Of a DNA stretch of 64,000 nucleotides, positions 53,207 to 61,097 are shown one piece after another. The notes under the pieces were generated by a model. It had not been told where the DNA came from, did not search any database, and saw nothing but the letters and a program-made list of their open reading frames with translations. A program made the translations under genes and the position numbers. This DNA is from CAVVEC01 sp963770485. Lineage in GTDB: Bacteria; Acidobacteriota; Terriglobia; Terriglobales; Acidobacteriaceae. The stretch spans positions 1 through 64,000 of the forward strand of contig CAVYPX010000020.1 in assembly GCA_963770485.1 (NCBI GenBank). The letters run 5' to 3'. Every line of letters begins with the position of its first letter. Positions within the stretch are counted from its first letter, which is position 1.

Positions 53207-54502
53207 TTACGGCGGGGTAATCAGGCGCACGGGAATCGGAGATGTTCCCATTCCGCCAACCACAGGCGGATTTGAGTTGGGCGTGTTGCTGCAGCCGGCA
53301 ATGTTCAAGACCGTGATATTGATGTCCCCCGGACTGCTGACGCCCGGACCGGGATCGACCCAGTTGATGAAGGCTTGCAGAAAACCGACTATTTTCACCG
53401 GAGGAATCGCCGAGGTTGTGTCGATGATCGGAATGGTTACGATCGAATTGCTGGTGCTCACATTCCCGGAACCATTGCCAGCGGCAATGGTCAACGGACC
53501 GGTTGGCCACGGCCCAGGATTGCTGAGGACGTCCTGGAGATTGTTTGTTCCATCATTTGCACCTGGCCCCCCAGCGTGAATCAGGCATTCCACCCCGGTG
53601 GCGCTCGGTCCACTGAGCCCGCCATCAATGATCGTGTTACTCCAGTTCTGATTTGTGGCACTCAGGCCACCACAACTTAGATATACATAGCTGTTCGCGT
53701 CGGCGCATGCGATGGCTTTCTCATAGTCTGTGGTTCCAGCACAGGAGGGGCATACGTCCTGCGCGACGGCGCTGAAGGGCTGGGCGGGTACATATTGGAC
53801 TTCTGCGAGACCGGGGTTTGTGCCTAAGGTACACGTCGATTGGCCCGTGCAGGATGATGCTGGGGTCAAGTTGAACTGCTCTCCAACCACACTATTGGGC
53901 GGGGACTCAATTGCTCCAGTTGCCGGCGTAACGAAGTTCGTACCGGGGGGCTGCGTCGGATCCAGGTTCGCAACTAACCACGGCTTCACGTCGGTTGGCG
54001 TTATCGGGGTGAACTCCTGGACGTTGGCAGGATTGTAAGCCTCCGCCGTGGCGGAGGCGGTCACCGTTGCCGTGCGTCGGCCCAGGATTTTGGCAAAAAA
54101 AGTCGGAAGACTCGTGTTCAGCGTGACTGTGATTTGCGGATTGCTGTTTACCGGGTAGGTGACAGTAGGCGTTCCGACGAGCGTGGGCTGGTTCCCGGCT
54201 ACTAAATTGACCGGCAGAACCGCAGTGATTGCCGCAGTAACCATGCTCTGAGCCAGTGTCTTCGCGCCCGAGAGATTGGAATCACCGGCCGGAAGGGTCG
54301 TAACCCCGGAGTCCGCGACAGCCTTGGCCCCCGCCAAGGCAAGGGCATCGGCGGCCCGTTGGATTTCGCTGCGGGCAACGTACAGCGTTACTACATCAAT
54401 CGCCAGTGCTGCCATGGCCAGCAGACTGACGAGGGCCACCGCGACCAGGATGATCGTCTGGCCGCGCTCTCCCTGTCGGTCGCGTGAAGCCCTCTTCATC
54501 AC
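53207..54502 (-). CDS. tadG: TadG-type pilus assembly protein
   Basis: 431 residues. The N-terminus RQGERGQTIILVAVALVSLLAMAALAIDVVTLY is the TadG/Flp pseudopilin-like membrane segment, with a Glu-rich start and a long hydrophobic stretch. The remainder is periplasmic, rich in Pro, Thr and Asn, and contains a cysteine-bearing region (SSCTGQSTCTLGTN and DVCPSCAGTTDYEKAIACAD). It is likely a structural or minor-pilin component of the Tad pilus. Last of four genes with tadE, tadE and cpaA on the minus strand, 6 bases after the preceding tadE. Confidence 0.87.
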   Translation of the reverse strand: MMKRASRDRQGERGQTIILVAVALVSLLAMAALAIDVVTLYVARSEIQRAADALALAGAKAVADSGVTTLPAGDSNLSGAKTLAQSMVTAAITAVLPVNLVAGNQPTLVGTPTVTYPVNSNPQITVTLNTSLPTFFAKILGRRTATVTASATAEAYNPANVQEFTPITPTDVKPWLVANLDPTQPPGTNFVTPATGAIESPPNSVVGEQFNLTPASSCTGQSTCTLGTNPGLAEVQYVPAQPFSAVAQDVCPSCAGTTDYEKAIACADANSYVYLSCGGLSATNQNWSNTIIDGGLSGPSATGVECLIHAGGPGANDGTNNLQDVLSNPGPWPTGPLTIAAGNGSGNVSTSNSIVTIPIIDTTSAIPPVKIVGFLQAFINWVDPGPGVSSPGDINITVLNIAGCSNTPNSNPPVVGGMGTSPIPVRLITPP

Positions 54503-54508
54503 TCGTCC

Positions 54509-55114
54509 TCAATTCATATTCACAGCACTGGCATCGGTTTTGATCTGGGATACTCCCGCGTAATTGGCACCGGGCGCCAGCAGCGTAATGACGCGGTTAA
54601 AGCGCCACTGGTATGGGTAAGAGATCGTGACCTGAGTCGACATTATGTTTACATTCGCGTTCCCGTAATTTGTCGCCGCTAGCGCCACGCCTCGTGCGAT
54701 CGTCAGCGTCAGCGCATGCCCGCTGGGACAACCGTTTCCGGTAGCGGTGTATGTCCATATCAACCCGGAGCCCGCACCCGGCTCCGACAAGGTACTCAGA
54801 CCGCAATCGTTGATGGCGGAGGCTTGTAGATAGGAATCCACCACAAAACGGATTGCGTCCACCGACGGCGGCGTGCTGCAGGTGGGGCACAAATCATTTG
54901 TGGGCTGCGTGGACGCGAAGCGTGCCCCTTCGCGCACTGCATTGTTCAGTTCCTGCTTCAGGTTGAAAGCGGTGCCGAAGTCGAAAATTCCGATGACCAA
55001 AACTACGAGAAGCGGGAGAGCGACAGCGAACTCCATCATTTGCGAAGCTTCGGCACCCCGCAGCCGCGAACAGTGCGACCGAAAACTCTCGCGGATTTTG
55101 TCGCAGTCAAACAT
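54509..55114 (-). CDS. tadE: TadE-family pseudopilin (second copy)
   Basis: 201 residues from ATG 55114, preceded by GGAGAG; a GTG at 55120 overlaps the previous stop. The TadE signature is LRGAEASQMMEFAVALPLLVVLVIGIFDFGTAFNLKQELNNAVREGARFAST. The Glu after the short leader and the long hydrophobic stretch make it a prepilin-like substrate for CpaA. The C-terminal ~120 residues are variable, with one PTNDLCPTCSTPP motif. Follows the first tadE directly. Confidence 0.87.
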   Translation of the reverse strand: MFDCDKIRESFRSHCSRLRGAEASQMMEFAVALPLLVVLVIGIFDFGTAFNLKQELNNAVREGARFASTQPTNDLCPTCSTPPSVDAIRFVVDSYLQASAINDCGLSTLSEPGAGSGLIWTYTATGNGCPSGHALTLTIARGVALAATNYGNANVNIMSTQVTISYPYQWRFNRVITLLAPGANYAGVSQIKTDASAVNMN

Positions 55115-55119
55115 GCGCA

Positions 55120-55653
55120 CTAATACTCTCCGCGCATCTGCACGTCAGCCTTCAGTTGCAGGCTGATGGCGTTGGCCGGGTAAGGAAGAGAGAAGCTGTA
55201 GGGATATTCAAAACTCACAGAGACTCCACAAACCGGCGGTCCTTGTCCCGCCACGTTCGAAGCAAGTTGCACTTGGTTGCAAATGGTGATGTTGTTGTTG
55301 TTGGACGCGGTGTTGCAATTAGTCGCCGAGGTTCCACTGCAAAAAGTCGGAGCCGGAGAGTAGGCCGTAATGTTGCCTGGGTCCACCCCGGAGGCTTGCA
55401 TGGTGGTTGTCACTACGCCTGCAATTGTGCTCGCCGTCGTGGCGGCGTTCCCGCAACTCCCACAGGTGGAGGCAACCGCCACTCGCGCGCCCTCGCGTGC
55501 CGCGTGATTGATCGTGGCGTAAACGTTGAACGCCCGTCCGAACCAGTAAATGCCGAGAAGCAGCAGGAAAGCCAAAGGCAACACCAGCGCGGCTTCGGCG
55601 ATTTCGGATCCCCCGCTCCCGGCTACGATTTTCTCCCAACGCCCTGTCTTCAT
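55120..55653 (-). CDS. tadE: TadE-family pseudopilin (first copy)
   Basis: 177 residues. SEIAEAALVLPLAFLLLLGIYWFGRAFNVYATINHAAREGARVAVAS is the TadE N-terminal helix, with the conserved Glu three residues after Ile. A small cysteine cluster follows (TCGSCGN). TadE proteins are processed like pilins and are required for pilus assembly. It overlaps or abuts its neighbour tadE and follows cpaA by 38 bases. Confidence 0.88.
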   Translation of the reverse strand: MKTGRWEKIVAGSGGSEIAEAALVLPLAFLLLLGIYWFGRAFNVYATINHAAREGARVAVASTCGSCGNAATTASTIAGVVTTTMQASGVDPGNITAYSPAPTFCSGTSATNCNTASNNNNITICNQVQLASNVAGQGPPVCGVSVSFEYPYSFSLPYPANAISLQLKADVQMRGEY

Positions 55654-55691
55654 GTCCTAAAAAATGTCCGCACGCCCAAAGGGCAAGCGAC

Positions 55692-56228
55692 TCACGACCT
55701 TCCCCAAACCTGTCTAACAGTATAAAGAAGTACGGCAATAGCAACGGCTACACCAAATGGTACTTTCAGCGATTCGGGATTATCCAGAGAAAGCTCTGCG
55801 CCCGGAAGATGTAAGCTGAAAAATGAGGCCAGCATCCGTCCCAGGTTTCGCAAGGTCTGACGAAAACGCTTTTTCCATATCACCAGAATCAAAGCCATCA
55901 AACCAGCGACCAAAATCGTCGCGAACAAAACCGTAATCAGGTTTTGCGGGCCCAGAAAAGATCCCAGCGCTCCGATCAGTTTCCAGTCGCCCGCGCCGAG
56001 GGCGCGCAGCAGCACGAACGGCAGCAACAGCAGTAAGCCCAGTCCCGCACCCAGCATGGAACTCTTGGCGCCCACCCATCCAGACGACAGAGAATTCATG
56101 ATGAGACCCAGCAACAACCCGGGAACAGTCAGCCAATTGGGGATCCGGCGGGAACGCCAATCGGTGTATCCAGCCAGGAAGGCGAGTAGCGCAGGCAATA
56201 TCCACACCCCCTCTTTGGCTATGGCCAT
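55692..56228 (-). CDS. cpaA: Prepilin peptidase CpaA (TadV, A24 family)
   Basis: 178 residues from ATG 56228; a GTG 9 bases upstream is an alternative and an ATG at 56327 would add 33 unlikely residues. About six membrane helices. The two catalytic aspartates of the A24 family lie in GYTDWRSRRIPNWLT (Asp after Thr) and RALGAGDWKLIGALGSFLG (GAGD). It cuts and matures the Flp pilin at 18394 and the TadE pseudopilins downstream. First gene of the second Tad operon. Confidence 0.93.
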   Translation of the reverse strand: MAIAKEGVWILPALLAFLAGYTDWRSRRIPNWLTVPGLLLGLIMNSLSSGWVGAKSSMLGAGLGLLLLLPFVLLRALGAGDWKLIGALGSFLGPQNLITVLFATILVAGLMALILVIWKKRFRQTLRNLGRMLASFFSLHLPGAELSLDNPESLKVPFGVAVAIAVLLYTVRQVWGRS

Positions 56229-56785
56229 GGAGTCCACGGCTGGCGGTAAGTTAACCAACCTGTAACCCGCCGGAAATGCGGCAGTGGAACGGGCATTTAA
56301 AGAGTCGGACCGGCGGCCACACGACACGGCTGGCCGGAACAGCCATTCATGGGCGGATTGTCACATAGCCGTAGGGTCAAGTCAACATTACCGGCGTAGG
56401 ACGGTAGCGTTCTGGATTTGGCCGATCATAGGGCTCCGCGGAGAATGTGGCCCGGAAGAGGCGGGCTTCTCATCCGCGTCAAGCCGCAACCAACGGACGT
56501 TTCCAGTGTGGCAAGGCCGGGACATTTCTGAGGGGAAACGAGACAGAGCAGAAAGTCTTCGTTGACACGGCGCCAACTAGGGAGCATAGTAGCTGGCTGC
56601 CTCGCTTCCGGCTCTGGGTGCGACACTAAGCCAGATTCTGCGAAGCCAGGCACGGCTCCTGACCGAACACAAGATGGTTTCGGATAAAGACCCGGGGAGC
56701 CGAAGGAAGGGCCGAAGCTCGAGCGTCCGGGTCCTCGAGAAACCATTGTGCGCGTCTGCCATTTCCTAACTTTGAAGGAGGACTC
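56229..56785. other. Intergenic region between cpaA and the downstream secreted protein
   Basis: 557 bases between divergent genes, with no credible gene and no motif I recognise. The ribosome site GAAGGAGG lies 8 bases before the ATG at 56786. The promoters for cpaA and the secreted protein must be here. Confidence 0.45.
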
Positions 56786-58366
56786 ATGAAGGCTATCCGC
56801 GCAGCGAGATTGCAAAACTTGCTGCTAGTCGCTTGCTTGTTGCTGTGGATCATTCCGGCTGCGGCCGAAAACGTTCAACGCAATCCAATAGTAATCCCCG
56901 AGGTCAAACATGCTGTCTCTTTGCCGCTGAGTGAGATCGTCAAGCTGGTCCCGCCGCCGCAGTTTCACGGCTGGATCATCCGGAAGGAGCACGGCAGTTT
57001 GAACAAGATAACGAAGATCTACGACCTGCCTGATCCGGTGACGCAAGATGAGGCGCAGTATTTGCCCGCTTTGTCGATTACCATCGGCTTGAATTTCGAC
57101 GGGGTCGACGGCAGCACTGCCGGCGGCGTAATTCCGCCGGACACGAATGGCAGCGTCGGAGACTCGCAATTTGTTTTGATCACCAACTTCGCCTACCAGG
57201 TCTTCGACAAGACGTCGGGGAAGAGCCTGCTCCCGCCCACCCTCATTCACAACATCTGGAACGGGTTCGGTGGACAGTGCGGGACTGAGGACGGAGGCGA
57301 TCCCGTCGTGCTTTGGGACAAACTGGCGAAGCGCTGGTTGGTGGAGCAGCTCGAGTATTTCAGCAGCGATCAGGTCTGCGTGGCGGTGTCGACCACCGAC
57401 GATGCGACCGGCAGCTACAATCTTTACGCCTTCAATTGGAGCGGACTGCCGGACTATCCCAAACTTGCGGTATGGCCGGACGCCTATTACTTGGCGGTAA
57501 ACTATTTTGGCAGCGGCCAGGGGGAACCTTGCGCCATGGATCGTAGGAAGATGCTTGCGGGCAAGACCGCGACCATCATTTGTTTCACTCCCAGTAACAC
57601 GGATGCCGGCTACCTGCCTTCTGACATGGACGGCGCCACGGCTCCTCCGACCGGTGAGCCGAATCATTTTGTGGAACTGGGTAACTCCAACACTACGTTG
57701 AAGGAATACGATTTTCACGTGAACTTCAAGAACTCCAAGAAGTCCACCTTCAAAGGTCCAAACACCATTACCGTGCCGGCGTACCAGACTCTCTGCGGTG
57801 GGGGCGGTGGGGCCTGCGTACCGGAACCCAACGGCGGAGGCACGCTGGATGCGCTCGGCGACCGCCTGATGTTCCGCAACGCCTACCGTAATTTCGGCGA
57901 CCACGAATCCATGGTCTTTAGCCATTCCGTGTCCCCCGGAAAAAACTCGACGGCTGTAGCCGCCGAGCGCTGGTATGAATTGCGTTCTTCTTCCGGGAGC
58001 AAATTCTCCCTCTATCAGGCGGGCACCTTCCAGAGCAAGAAGGACAATTACTGGATGGGGAGCATCGCCATGGACAAGGTAGGAGACATGGCTCTGGGCT
58101 TTAGCGTGGACAACAGCACCAACCTGGATCCCAGTATTTGGCTCACCGGCCGTGTCCCGACCGACCCCCTGGGGAAGATGGAGAAGCCGGTCATATTAAG
58201 AAAGGGAACCCAAGTACAAGGTGACGTCAACCGCTGGGGCGACTACAGCAGCATGGGCGTCGACCCCGACGATGACTGCACTTTATGGTACGTCCAGGAA
58301 GTGACCGACGGCGGGTACGACTGGCAATCCCACGCCACTTCGTTCAAATTCACGGGCTGCAGTTAA
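56786..58366 (+). CDS. Secreted beta-rich protein of unknown function
   Basis: 526 residues. Signal peptide (LLLVACLLLWIIPAAAE). The mature part begins with an unrecognised N-terminal region, then NFDGVDGSTAGGVIPPDTNGSVGDSQFVL, VSTTDDATGSYNLYAFNW and a C-terminal NRWGDYSSMGVDPDDDCTLWY. Its repeated beta-strand pattern suggests a propeller, but I cannot name the family. The DxDxDG-like loops resemble calcium-binding turns. It is preceded by GAAGGAGG and followed by a strong terminator. A broken paralogue lies at 52806. Confidence 0.78.
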   Translation: MKAIRAARLQNLLLVACLLLWIIPAAAENVQRNPIVIPEVKHAVSLPLSEIVKLVPPPQFHGWIIRKEHGSLNKITKIYDLPDPVTQDEAQYLPALSITIGLNFDGVDGSTAGGVIPPDTNGSVGDSQFVLITNFAYQVFDKTSGKSLLPPTLIHNIWNGFGGQCGTEDGGDPVVLWDKLAKRWLVEQLEYFSSDQVCVAVSTTDDATGSYNLYAFNWSGLPDYPKLAVWPDAYYLAVNYFGSGQGEPCAMDRRKMLAGKTATIICFTPSNTDAGYLPSDMDGATAPPTGEPNHFVELGNSNTTLKEYDFHVNFKNSKKSTFKGPNTITVPAYQTLCGGGGGACVPEPNGGGTLDALGDRLMFRNAYRNFGDHESMVFSHSVSPGKNSTAVAAERWYELRSSSGSKFSLYQAGTFQSKKDNYWMGSIAMDKVGDMALGFSVDNSTNLDPSIWLTGRVPTDPLGKMEKPVILRKGTQVQGDVNRWGDYSSMGVDPDDDCTLWYVQEVTDGGYDWQSHATSFKFTGCS

Positions 58367-58410
58367 GGGAGCGCGGGCCACTGCCCGTGTCTTCACCGAA
58401 ACCCAGTTTG

Positions 58411-58445
58411 CGGCGCGCCCAAGTACAAGGCGCGCCGTTTTTCTT
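58411..58445 (+). terminator. Rho-independent terminator after the secreted protein gene
   Basis: A perfect 9-bp stem, CGGCGCGCC (58411-58419) pairing with GGCGCGCCG (58429-58437), is followed by five T residues. It begins 45 bases after the stop at 58366. This is a standard intrinsic terminator. Confidence 0.9.
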
Positions 58446-58634
58446 GCCCGGAAAGGCTCGCCGCAGTGCTTCAGCGGTGCTGCATAAGCCCACTCGGGAA
58501 GTCGTTGCGCGAATCCGCGTATACCCCTTTTGTGCCATGCCCCTCACCGTTCGGGCTATGTCGTTCACCCTTCGTGCTATTGCCCTCCACCGGGAATCCT
58601 ATCATCTTAGTAGTGCACGAGGCAGGGAAGGCAG

Positions 58635-59462
58635 ATGCTGGAACGGAAGCCAAAACGGGAAGCGGGCGCCAGTTGGACTGGTGGCGCACTAGCAAACAAG
58701 CATTCCCGCATGATGTGGCTCACGCTTGTCCTTCTGCTGATCGCCCTTGGCGCAGAGGTGGCGAGGAACAGCGAGATCTGGTTTGGCGGGGATGAAGCCA
58801 CCGAAGCCGAAGAGACGGCGCCCACATGGATTCCGAATCATATAACCCAAACACCCTCCGCCCCGGCCGCGCCCGCAACGCCCGTGAAGGAACACGTTGT
58901 TGCCAAGACTTCCACCAAGCCGGCGGTCGGCAAGTCCGGCGTCGTCGCTGTCAGCCGTGCCGTGCTCCCGCCTCTGGAAGTTGAAGTAGTAGCCGGAGAA
59001 AATCATCGCAACGTAGGTTCGACCAGCAACTCCCTGAAAATTGAGACGTTGCCCAGCTCACATTTGAACGCCGCGAACCCCAAAGCTACGGAGTGGGGTC
59101 CGGCCACAACGGCGGCGGAGCGGGTGCGGATGTCTACGGATCAGGCTCATGCTCAGTTGCAACCTGCCGCGTCGGAATACCCCTTGCTGGGCCGGCAGAT
59201 GAAGGTTCAGGGCGCCGTGCTGTTGCAAGCTCTCATCGGCGCCGACGGCATCATCCGGGAATTGCGCGTGTTGAGCGGTCCCGTCATCCTGGCGTCGGCG
59301 GCACGGGAAGCGGCGCTCCAGTGGAGGTTCAAGCCGTATCTACAAAACGGCAGGCCGGTCGAGACGCAAGCCAGGATCACCGTGAATTTCAGCATCAAAG
59401 TGTTGGACAATGGCGCCCGGGAGCAGTTCACTCCAGTCGTGGCTTTGAACGGACAATCCTAA
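58635..59462 (+). CDS. TonB-family energy transducer
   Basis: 275 residues from ATG 58635 (GAAGG upstream). One membrane helix (about residues 31-46, LTLVLLLIALGAEVA), a Pro/Ala-rich linker (TPSAPAAPATPV), and a C-terminal TonB domain: EYPLLGRQMKVQGAVLLQAL ... VLSGPVILASAAREAALQWR followed by FKPYLQNGRPV. The YP and WRFKPY positions match TonB family proteins. It links the proton motive force to outer-membrane transporters, or acts on another envelope partner. No ExbB/ExbD genes are adjacent. Confidence 0.9.
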   Translation: MLERKPKREAGASWTGGALANKHSRMMWLTLVLLLIALGAEVARNSEIWFGGDEATEAEETAPTWIPNHITQTPSAPAAPATPVKEHVVAKTSTKPAVGKSGVVAVSRAVLPPLEVEVVAGENHRNVGSTSNSLKIETLPSSHLNAANPKATEWGPATTAAERVRMSTDQAHAQLQPAASEYPLLGRQMKVQGAVLLQALIGADGIIRELRVLSGPVILASAAREAALQWRFKPYLQNGRPVETQARITVNFSIKVLDNGAREQFTPVVALNGQS

Positions 59463-59781
59463 ACCCAGGTGAGGGAATCGCACCTGGTCCCGCACGACCC
59501 CCCAACTCTGGCCTGGTTGATGTAGATTAAAACCCACACGAAATTTCACTCGCGCTAGTAGACCTTCAGTCCGCACCCGCTGTCCAAAGACTAGATCCGG
59601 CCGGACTTCTCACGCTCGGAACGCTTCAGCATGGCAAAACAAACGGTGAAGGATTGATGTTAGACTTGCACTGTCCCTCACAGATGCAAGCAGGAGTCCC
59701 GCCGCGCAGGTTGTTTGCGACACTGCAAGTCTGTCGAGAGATCCCTTTGTGAAAAATCAAGATGACCAGGAGACAATTATC
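59463..59781. other. Intergenic region upstream of the small exported protein
   Basis: 319 bases with no gene that I can support. An AGGAG ribosome site lies about 10 bases before the ATG at 59782. I see no terminator or palindrome of note. Confidence 0.4.
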
Positions 59782-60060
59782 ATGAGAGCGAATGTCGTTC
59801 TGCGCAGCCTTCTCGGCGTGACCCTGCTATGCGGCAGTATAGTCCTTGCTCAAAAGCCGGTACAAAACGTCAGTTCCCATAGGCACCCCAATCTTGCTGC
59901 GGCACAGCGCCTGGCCGAACAAGCTTTTCAGAAGATCGTGGCCGCTCAACAAGCCAACGAGTTTGATATGGGAGGTCATGCCCAGAAAGCCAAGGACCTG
60001 CTTGAGCAGGCAAACCAGGAACTGAAACAGGCTGCCGAAGCTGCCAATCGCAACAAGTAA
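59782..60060 (+). CDS. Small exported helical protein of unknown function
   Basis: 92 residues from ATG 59782, chosen for the AGGAG upstream (a GTG at 59749 is open but lacks a site). Signal peptide SLLGVTLLCGSIVLAQ. The mature ~70 residues are helical and Gln/Ala-rich (RLAEQAFQKIVAAQQANEF ... LEQANQELKQAAEAAN), suggesting a coiled coil. It is followed by a strong terminator, so it is expressed as its own transcript. No family recognised. Confidence 0.75.
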   Translation: MRANVVLRSLLGVTLLCGSIVLAQKPVQNVSSHRHPNLAAAQRLAEQAFQKIVAAQQANEFDMGGHAQKAKDLLEQANQELKQAAEAANRNK

Positions 60061-60079
60061 ACCGTCCGAAAATGCTGAT

Positions 60080-60126
60080 GAGGCCGGCGCTCTCTCATCG
60101 AGCGGGCGCAGGCCTCTTTTCTTTTT
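60080..60126 (+). terminator. Rho-independent terminator after the small exported protein
   Basis: The stem GAGGCC-GGCGCTC pairs with GAGCG-GGCGC-A-GGCCTC (60080-60116) and is followed by TTTTCTTTTT. It begins 20 bases after the stop at 60060. Confidence 0.9.
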
Positions 60127-60304
60127 ACGCGGATTTTCCGGCCACTCAAAACTCAGATCGAAAGCTGAGAGCGACGGGTTTGCGGGCGTGAGCGAAGCGG
60201 GAGCCCGCAGCCGAAATTGAGGCGCTTGCGCGGCGTCCGAGCCGCGCGCCGAAATGCTGAGCTTGTCGAAGCATCCCGAGTTTGGCGAGGGATATGAGAT
60301 AGTA

Positions 60305-60381
60305 TGGTGCGCCCTGAGAGATTCGAACTCCCGACCTTCTGGTTCGTAGCCAGACGCTCTATCCAACTGAGCTAAGGGCGC
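60305..60381 (-). tRNA. tRNA-Arg (anticodon ACG)
   Basis: A 77-base cloverleaf with encoded CCA. Acceptor GCGCCCT pairs with AGGGCGC. D arm GCTC...GAGC with AGTTGGATA loop. Anticodon stem TCTGG/CCAGA with loop CTACGAA (anticodon ACG, first base probably edited to inosine). T arm GGGAG TTCGAAT CTCTC. It reads CGN codons. Confidence 0.97.
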
Positions 60382-60590
60382 GATGTGGTGCAGTTCCTGG
60401 CGGTGAACTCGATTATAGCGGAAACTCTGCCCGCGGTGAAAACGCGGCAGCGATGTGTGCCAAGGATTTCAACAGCTCCTTCGGCAGCCATCGTGCCTCC
60501 GAATTCGCGCAAGTAAATCTTTCCCGACGTCCGGCAATTCCTACCCTGTGTGGCCTGTCCGGCTGCCTTGTATTTTCAGGAGGTTGCGAT

Positions 60591-60606
60591 TGGCACAGAG
60601 CATGCT
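60591..60606 (+). promoter_or_regulatory. Sigma-54-type promoter candidate
   Basis: TGGCACAGAGCATGCT matches the -24/-12 consensus TGGCACG-N4-TTGCW: the GG and GC are 12 bases apart as required, and only the first T of TTGC is changed to A. No gene start follows in this direction; instead a strong hairpin begins 31 bases later. It could drive a small non-coding RNA. Confidence 0.45.
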
Positions 60607-60636
60607 ACCCTAAGCCTAGACGAAGTGGCGCGCAAC

Positions 60637-60685
60637 GGGGCGTTTGAGAGAAAAAACTTCGGCCAGAGGTTTTCTCGGACGCCCC
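60637..60685 (+). ncRNA. Possible small RNA or orphan hairpin downstream of a sigma-54-like site
   Basis: GGGGCGTTTGAGAG (60637-60650) pairs with CTCGGACGCCCC (60674-60685), with inner pairing between AAAAAACTT and AGAGGTTTT. The 49-base hairpin has an 11-15 bp stem and ends in TTGCATTTTCCC. With the sigma-54-like site ending at 60606 it would form a transcript of about 70-80 bases. No coding ORF covers it convincingly. It could instead be a terminator for tRNA-region transcription, although the tRNA is on the opposite strand. Confidence 0.4.
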
Positions 60686-60741
60686 TTGCATTTTCCCTTC
60701 ACGTGCACGCAGCAGCCCTCCTCGCACCTTAGACCGCTTGG

Positions 60742-60975
60742 TCAACCTAAAGCCGGCACGAGCCTTGGCTGAACATCCAATCCCGCCCTCCGCAACAGTC
60801 CCGCAATCTCTGGCTCCTTGAACCGCGAGGCGTCAAATTCTACCCGCACAGTGCGCTCTTTCGAATCGAACGTGATCCGGCGGATGCCGTACACTTCCCT
60901 CGCACTGTCGAGGGCGCGCAGTTCGGCCTCGCCCGGCGGCGTGCTATAGCGATAAGCGACTTCCATTTGCGTCAT
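60742..60975 (-). CDS. Small HMA-like protein without CxxC, divergent from copper ATPase
   Basis: 77 residues from ATG 60975 (AGGAG about 10 bases upstream); a longer frame to 61011 is less likely. The pattern is that of a ferredoxin-like HMA domain: MEVAYRYSTPPGE, helix AELRALDSAREVY, GIRRITFDSKERTVRVEFDAS, helix EIAGLLRRAGLDV. The CxxC metal motif is absent. It is head-to-head with the copper ATPase at 61098, so it may bind metal by other ligands or interact with the ATPase. The divergent spacing of 122 bases probably holds shared promoters. Confidence 0.62.
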   Translation of the reverse strand: MTQMEVAYRYSTPPGEAELRALDSAREVYGIRRITFDSKERTVRVEFDASRFKEPEIAGLLRRAGLDVQPRLVPALG

Positions 60976-61097
60976 CAGTGTGGCTCCTCTCCTAAAGATA
61001 CAACAATGCACGGGAGAATCGACCCGCTACCGGAGCGAATCTAATTTTGACAGTGTAATGTTGGAAGATTGGCGAGTATTCTGGGCTGATTCGCTCG

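Noticed and set aside
60453..60732. Two short plus-strand frames near the hairpin at 60637
   Set aside because: They cross the palindrome and have no motif or ribosome site.
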